Source: Zygnema cylindricum
Taxonomy: Eukaryota > Streptophyta > Zygnematophyceae > Zygnematales > Zygnemataceae
DNA length: 34,565 nucleotides
Reading direction: 5' to 3'
Assembly (NCBI GenBank): GCA_037447655.1
Contig: JBBHKE010001345.1
Span: forward strand, 1 to 34,565
Of this stretch, positions 29,791-34,565 are shown in pieces. The position numbers and the translations under genes are program-made. The notes under the pieces are model-generated. The model ran no database searches, was not told the origin of the DNA, and saw nothing but the letters and a program-made list of their open reading frames with translations. The first letter of the stretch is position 1; each line of letters begins with the position of its first letter.

Positions 29791-30981
29791 CCACAAAATT
29801 GCAGACGGTACCGGCAGCAACACCACGAGCAATGGCACCAGGGAGTCAGACAGAAGGGTAAGAATATGGAAAATGGCACTATAAAGACACGGCTGTTAAA
29901 CACTTCATTCGTAGAAGTGTAGTCAAGGCCATTGCTCTTCATGAAATTTAGGTTTTCTTCTCTGATTTGGTAGTCATTAGAAATCAAATATAAGAGTGGG
30001 TCTTTGCAGCAGCAGCAGTTAGCAAATTATATGATTATAGCATACACTTACAAGAGAGGAAGTATGAATGATTACTGCAGCTACTTAAGAGCCTTATTTG
30101 GAGAGCTAAAAAGTGCAAAAAAATCATGAACCGAGAGACAAAGAGTGAATACCTTGATGATGAAAATGCCTAAAGAAAATGAGAATATAATTACCAGGCT
30201 GCAAGATATAGGTGATAGCAATTAGAATTGGGATGATACAGTAGGCCTGATCTCGATGAAAGGCCTCTTCTCCATCAAGCGCCGACATCTTCTCCATCAA
30301 GCGCCGACAGTAATCGTACGGAAACATTTACTAACAGTAATATATTGTTCACTTCTCCATCAAGTTGTGTTAGCAAGGAATCTATCGCATACGTGCTTTA
30401 TTTTTATTGGATCCACGTAGATTCATGTTCAGACTACGAGCACAGTCAAAAATTCCAAAAGCACAAAATGTGAAATTTGTTTCTGTACGAAAAACCTCAA
30501 ATTGAATTGCGTGAATGTACACTTTATACGTTCGTGTTTTGTCTTTTTTTTCATTGTTTTGTCGTTCGTATTTTGTTGTTGAAAATCTTAAAAAAGCAGG
30601 GGCGTCAAATCTCGGATGCCAATGGATGGTGAAGGAGGCGTCCTGGGGCAATCTTCATATAACAGTAATAAAAGATCAAACTTGTTCATAAATGAGTATT
30701 TAAGTGTTTAGGATATAAAGTTATGAATTTGGTAGACTTCCGCGAAAGAATTGCACGGTTTGGAGTTGTATTTTAAAAATTATAGCGATTGGTTAGGTGA
30801 CAGCACTAGGTCAAACTAACGAGTGAGTGTTCATTGTAGCAGGTTAAGGGTCAAATTAGTAGCGGAATTTAAGGCGTACGTTTTATAAAGTTGAATCAAT
30901 ATGTCGTTTGGTAAGCATGATGGTTCGTTTCGTACAATATTTAGTACGAAACGTCAGTTTCACTTTATGGAATTTTGTAGG
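29791..30981. other. Intergenic DNA without a recognised gene
   Basis: The only local structure is a two-copy 22-bp tandem, CATCTTCTCCATCAAGCGCC(GA), at 30263-30308, with a third partial (CTTCTCCATCAAG) at 30353. No conserved frame was found on either strand. Confidence 0.45.
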
Positions 30982-31184
30982 TACACCGCCCATCGTTATT
31001 ATTGTGCATAACACTAATTCTGTCACGACGTTTTTTGGCCAATAATCACAAAATAGTGTTAACAACATTATTTAAAGAAGTGGACCAAAATCAGCCACGT
31101 CATTTTGCACTAAATTAGTATTATTAATTATAATTTCGCGTTTACACTAATTTTTCTTTAACACTAATAACGATGGACGGTGTA
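30982..31184. mobile_element. MITE copy, TACACCG family subtype B, both ends intact
   Basis: The left end is TACACCGCCCATCGTTATTA and the right end CTAATAACGATGGACGGTGTA, both with TA. With the flanking bases the edges read G|TACACC and GGTGTA|G, so the whole insert begins GT and ends AG. The interior has AATAGTGTTAACAACATTAT and AATCAGCCACGTCATTTTGC. Confidence 0.85.
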
Positions 31185-31394
31185 GTTTCGCGCGTGAAAT
31201 TTGTGACGCGCGTCCGTATAAAGTCGCATTTCGATTCGCGCACACTTTTGCACGTAAATGTTACACAGTGAAAGGTAGCGTTTGATTGGTTAGAAAATGC
31301 TACATATTTAGTCAGAGATTTCACACGTTTTTGCATTGGTCAGTCTGAGTCATAGCTGATCGATGATTGGCCCAGGTAAAAGCATGTTCAACAT

Positions 31395-31818
31395 GTTCAA
31401 CAGAGTGACTACTGGATTTGTTGTGCAAATCGGGAATGGGACTTGCTGCTGGAGCAGTAGGCTTCAAAAGGTCACAGCACAATCTACGATGGAGTCGGAA
31501 TACATGGCAGCAAGTGCTGCTCTCAAGGAACTCTTATGGGTGAAGTCTATGTTGGAGGAATTAGGATATACGCGGGTTGGTCCTCATGTAATATTATGTG
31601 ACAACCAAGCTGCCATTGCCATTGCCTCTAACCCCAGTCACCACTTCAAAAGAAAGCACATGGATGTAAGGTTGCACTTTGTAAGAGAAAAAGTGTTTTC
31701 CAGAGTCATTAAATTATGTTATTTGCCGGATGCAAAAATGATTGTTGATATATTGACTAAAGCACTTCTTGCACCTAAGTTAAAGTATTGCAGAGATGCA
31801 GTAGGACTAAGTGATTAA
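31395..31818 (+). pseudogene. Ty1/copia RNase H, 5'-truncated
   Basis: The frame reads VTTGFVVQIGN, then WSSRLQKVTAQSTMESEYMA, LCDNQAAIAIASNPSHHFKR, KHMDVRLHFVREKV and MIVDILTKALLAPKLK before a TAA at 31816-31818. This covers the copia RNase H core (Glu of the SEYMA motif, Asp of CDNQ, Asp of KHMDVR). The first catalytic Asp region (D.DWAG) and all of reverse transcriptase are missing upstream, where unrelated DNA with a MITE begins. The reading frame itself is intact, so truncation is the main damage. Confidence 0.9.
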
Positions 31819-31841
31819 CCGAGTCTAAAGCTTTAGGGGAG

Positions 31842-32717
31842 TGTTGATTTTGGAAAGCTATTAGTCTCAGTAAATAGGGGTGAGAGAGGAAGTTTAGGAC
31901 TTAGAATTTATTTTGGCCAAAGTCATGTAATACCTACCTCTAATAGTGTGACAGTAGCAAAGGCTCAGGAGAGTATAGTGTACTTTAAAAAGAACACACG
32001 TCGTCACTCCATGAGAGCAGAGATACTAGTGAAAAGTCACGGACAAATTGTTCCATATGTCACATGCTGGACGGTCGAAGTTGGATGATCTAACGGACGA
32101 GGAGAAGAGCGGCTATTTTGGAAATGGTCTAGTACGGGACAACGAAGCCACGGTTGATATGAACAACATCAACGGACAAGATTCATAAGGGGACCACATG
32201 TGACTAAGTTGGCAGGTGTTTTGCAAACAACCAGATGGACTCATTTGGACATTGATGACTCAGCAAGCGGCGAATATTTGTACGGGCGCTATTTGAAGAT
32301 ATCTGAGTAATGTTGGTTGTACGGTAGTTGATTAGTTTTTAGTGTTACTAAACATGTTTAGTTTTTGATGTTATTTGGTTTTTGGACGTACCTCTTAGGT
32401 ACACTTGCAATTCAGGTACACTACTACTATTTCAAGTATTACTATGTAATAGGAAAAAATAGATATAGATACTCACTGAGTATAAGACTTAGGACTTAGA
32501 ATATTATTTGTTTCCAAACTTCCAGATAGTGAAAAACTGTAGACAGTTTTTGGGAAACTCTAAGTCTCATATCTTGTGTTTTGTTGGGTCAATTGTGCTG
32601 AAACTTTATGAGTTGTTTGTATTTGTGATACTCTATACTGCGGTATAGTTTGACTGTGTTTAGACATTTGTGTTTCATTTGGTGAGATCTTGAAACCAGT
32701 TGTTTTTTATTTCAACT
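31842..32717 (+). mobile_element. 3' LTR of the truncated copia element (approximate right edge)
   Basis: A polypurine stretch TTTAGGGGAG precedes TGTTGATTTTGG, the usual start of a copia LTR, 24 bases after the RNase H stop. The sequence TTTCAACT near 32717 is close to the expected TCAACA end. Inside, the word GGACTTAGAAT recurs at 31898 and 32490. No matching 5' LTR is present in the window. Confidence 0.6.
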
Positions 32718-32883
32718 TCTACTACTAGTGCTGCTGTCCCACCTGCACCGGTGGTTGTGGAACAACAGCATGAGGGGATTAGACCTTACTACCGGCAACA
32801 AGGTGAATAGGTGTGATGAATGTAGTCAAGGTTGACAATTTTGGAAACTAAATCAAACGAAAGCTAGGCTCAATATCTTTTAG

Positions 32884-34565
32884 AGCTCGTCCATGTATAC
32901 TTTGTGGGCACACTAACTTGAAGAGCATTGGAGGGAATCGATGCATTATGGTAATTGCGGATGATTCTTCAAGATTTTCGTGGGTTCAGTTATTGAAATG
33001 GAAATCTGACGCTCTTGAGACTCTTATTAAGTGGCATACGTTTGCAAGTAAAAAACGCGGAAGGCAATTGAAAGCCATTCGTTAGGACAATAGAGGAGTA
33101 TTTGTTGTATTTTAGGGGTATCATAAAGACAAGGGAATTAGTCAACAATTCACATCGCCTTATTCTCCAAAATCTAATATAGTTGTCCAAAGGAGAGTAT
33201 AACTTTGAAAGAAATGGTGAGGGCGACGGTGCATTCCGTCGGTCATAACATCTTGTGGGGATAAGCCATCCTCACGAAAACTATATTTGTAATCGGAGAC
33301 TTACTTCGATTTCCAAAGACAAAACGCCATTTGGATTATTATATGGGAGGAAACCGACTCTCCATCACTTTCAAATTTGGGGATGTTGAGCTAAAAGAAA
33401 GGAAGATTTGCAGCGAGGAGTTGACCCGGAATTTTCAAGGGCTATAGCTCGAAAGGAAATGTTTACCGTGTTTACGATCTGGTCTATCGAATTTTGGAAG
33501 AATCCCGCAATGTGAATTTCTATGAGGATCTAAATTCGGTTATCTAGAAATCGGCGGAATTGAAGAAAAATCTCAATTTTTATGAGGAGGACAATGCCGC
33601 CAGTATCCACATTAAGGATTCGGATTAGAAGAGGAGCCGCAATCTAATGTCAATGTCAAAAGGGGAAACGAGGTTCAGATTTTAAGTTCGGAAAAATTGG
33701 ACATTGGCATCGATGTCCGAAGAATTTGAGCCGAAATTCTAAAATGTCACCAGAAACTCAAAAATCCTCGAGTTCAAAATTGAGTTTGCCAAATGTGGAT
33801 GAGGATTGAAATGTGGAACAATCTCAAGTACTTAGAAGAATTATTCGAGAACATAGAGGAAAGACACCGAATTGGCTCTCTTATGACAAAATAGGTGGCG
33901 ACAGTTCCAACTCTCATTATTTTGTCTCCGATAAGAAAGAGACCAGATTCCTCTTATAGCAATTAACGTGCGAGAAATCGGTCGGCGATCCTCAACCATA
34001 TGGAGAGGCAAAAAATTAGTGTGATGAAATCGAAGTGGAAGCCATCATGGGCGAAGGAGTTTAAGCTAATTGTGGAGAATCTTACATTTGAGGAGGAAAC
34101 ATTATTGCAAGAAAAAAAGGGATGGAAGCAAAGAGTGTCTTCAAACCTAAATCTGGTGCTTTGGGTGAAGTATTGAACTGCAAAGCTAGGTTGCTTTGCA
34201 AAGGATTTGAACAAACTAAGAGGGTAGATTACAAGGGGACATATGCTCCGGTTGGTAAGTTTGATTCTTCAAGGATAATTGATGCGACTCCCGCTGCGGG
34301 GAAGAAACACATCTACTAAATGGATGTATAAAACATGTTTTTGAATGGAGATTTTGAAAAAGAGGTTTATATAACGATACCTTAAGGCGTGACATTACAA
34401 GAAGAAAAGGTATGACCTCTTTGCAAAACCCTGTACAGGTTAAAGCAGGCGCCACGTACTTGGTATCTTCGTCTTCAAGGAGCTTTTTTGGACTTTAGTT
34501 CACACGTACGGTTTCGAGTTTGGGTGTGTAATAGTAGTTGACCAAATTACATTTTCAATGTGCAT
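32884..34565 (+). pseudogene. Ty1/copia integrase and reverse transcriptase remnant, runs off the window
   Basis: Integrase-like segments: ELVH, then in another frame TNLKSIGGNRCIMVIADDSS and FSWVQLLKWKSDALETLIKW. There are stops at 33083 and 33113 and VVQRR where the family has VVER, so the catalytic Glu is lost. Next comes KTPFGLLYGRKPTLHHFQIW near 33315. The 33400-34080 linker is badly eroded. Reverse transcriptase follows from about 34122: VFKPKSGALGEVLNCKARLL, KGFEQTKRVDYKGTYAPVGK, then a stop at 34318, MFLNGDFEKEVYI, and TLYRLKQAPRTWY. Several stops and frame changes show it is dead. The YVDD box would lie beyond the window. This element lies directly after the LTR of the previous one, without its own gag. 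Confidence 0.88.

Overview
The window reads as nuclear DNA of a green plant of the streptophyte lineage (a charophyte alga or an early-diverging land plant; the species cannot be told from this sequence). Three things support this. A plant-type reversibly glycosylated polypeptide / UDP-arabinopyranose mutase gene has four exons with GT-AG introns. A bacterial-type MurD ligase is split by about thirteen spliceosomal introns, as expected for plastid peptidoglycan synthesis. The DNA is AT-rich and full of small terminal-inverted-repeat elements and decayed Ty1/copia remnants.

Layout. Positions 1-124 hold the right end of a small inverted-repeat element. Positions 599-2589 (+) carry the complete RGP/UAM gene. 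Positions 4578-4651 (-) are a well-folding tRNA-Val(AAC), with a broken second copy at 5007-5090. From 6923 to 8819 on the minus strand lie the last four exons that can be recognised of an unidentified gene. Positions 9724-9851 contain three CACGTG G-boxes in 128 bp, placed between that gene and the next one. MurD fills 10504-27330 (+): twelve secure exons from 15071 to 27330, plus two predicted 5' exons that would give a leader peptide. From 27784 to the end the window is mobile DNA: a pogo-like MITE, two related LTR/leader segments with a gag scrap, a truncated copia RNase H with its LTR, and a frameshifted copia integrase/reverse transcriptase that runs off the window.

The most unusual feature is the structure of the MurD introns. 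Instead of unrelated repeats, at least five exon-intron junctions are followed or preceded by decayed tandem copies of that same junction, exon bases included. Intron 2 carries two extra copies of the acceptor and start of exon 3. Intron 4 carries about eight extra copies of the exon 4 donor and three extra copies of the exon 5 acceptor. Intron 8 carries about nine copies of the exon 8 end and donor. Intron 11 carries a fragment of exon 11. Several copies keep a usable GT or AG but lead straight into a stop codon, so they look like decoy or poison splice sites. A MITE family with TA target sites (seven to nine copies here) adds to this: one copy begins exactly at the splice donor of intron 11, and its ends (G-TACACC...GGTGTA-G) can supply both GT and AG.

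The two identified genes share a theme. RGP/UAM supplies UDP-arabinofuranose for the cell wall, and MurD adds D-glutamate to the muramyl peptide precursor in the plastid. There is no sign that they are co-regulated.
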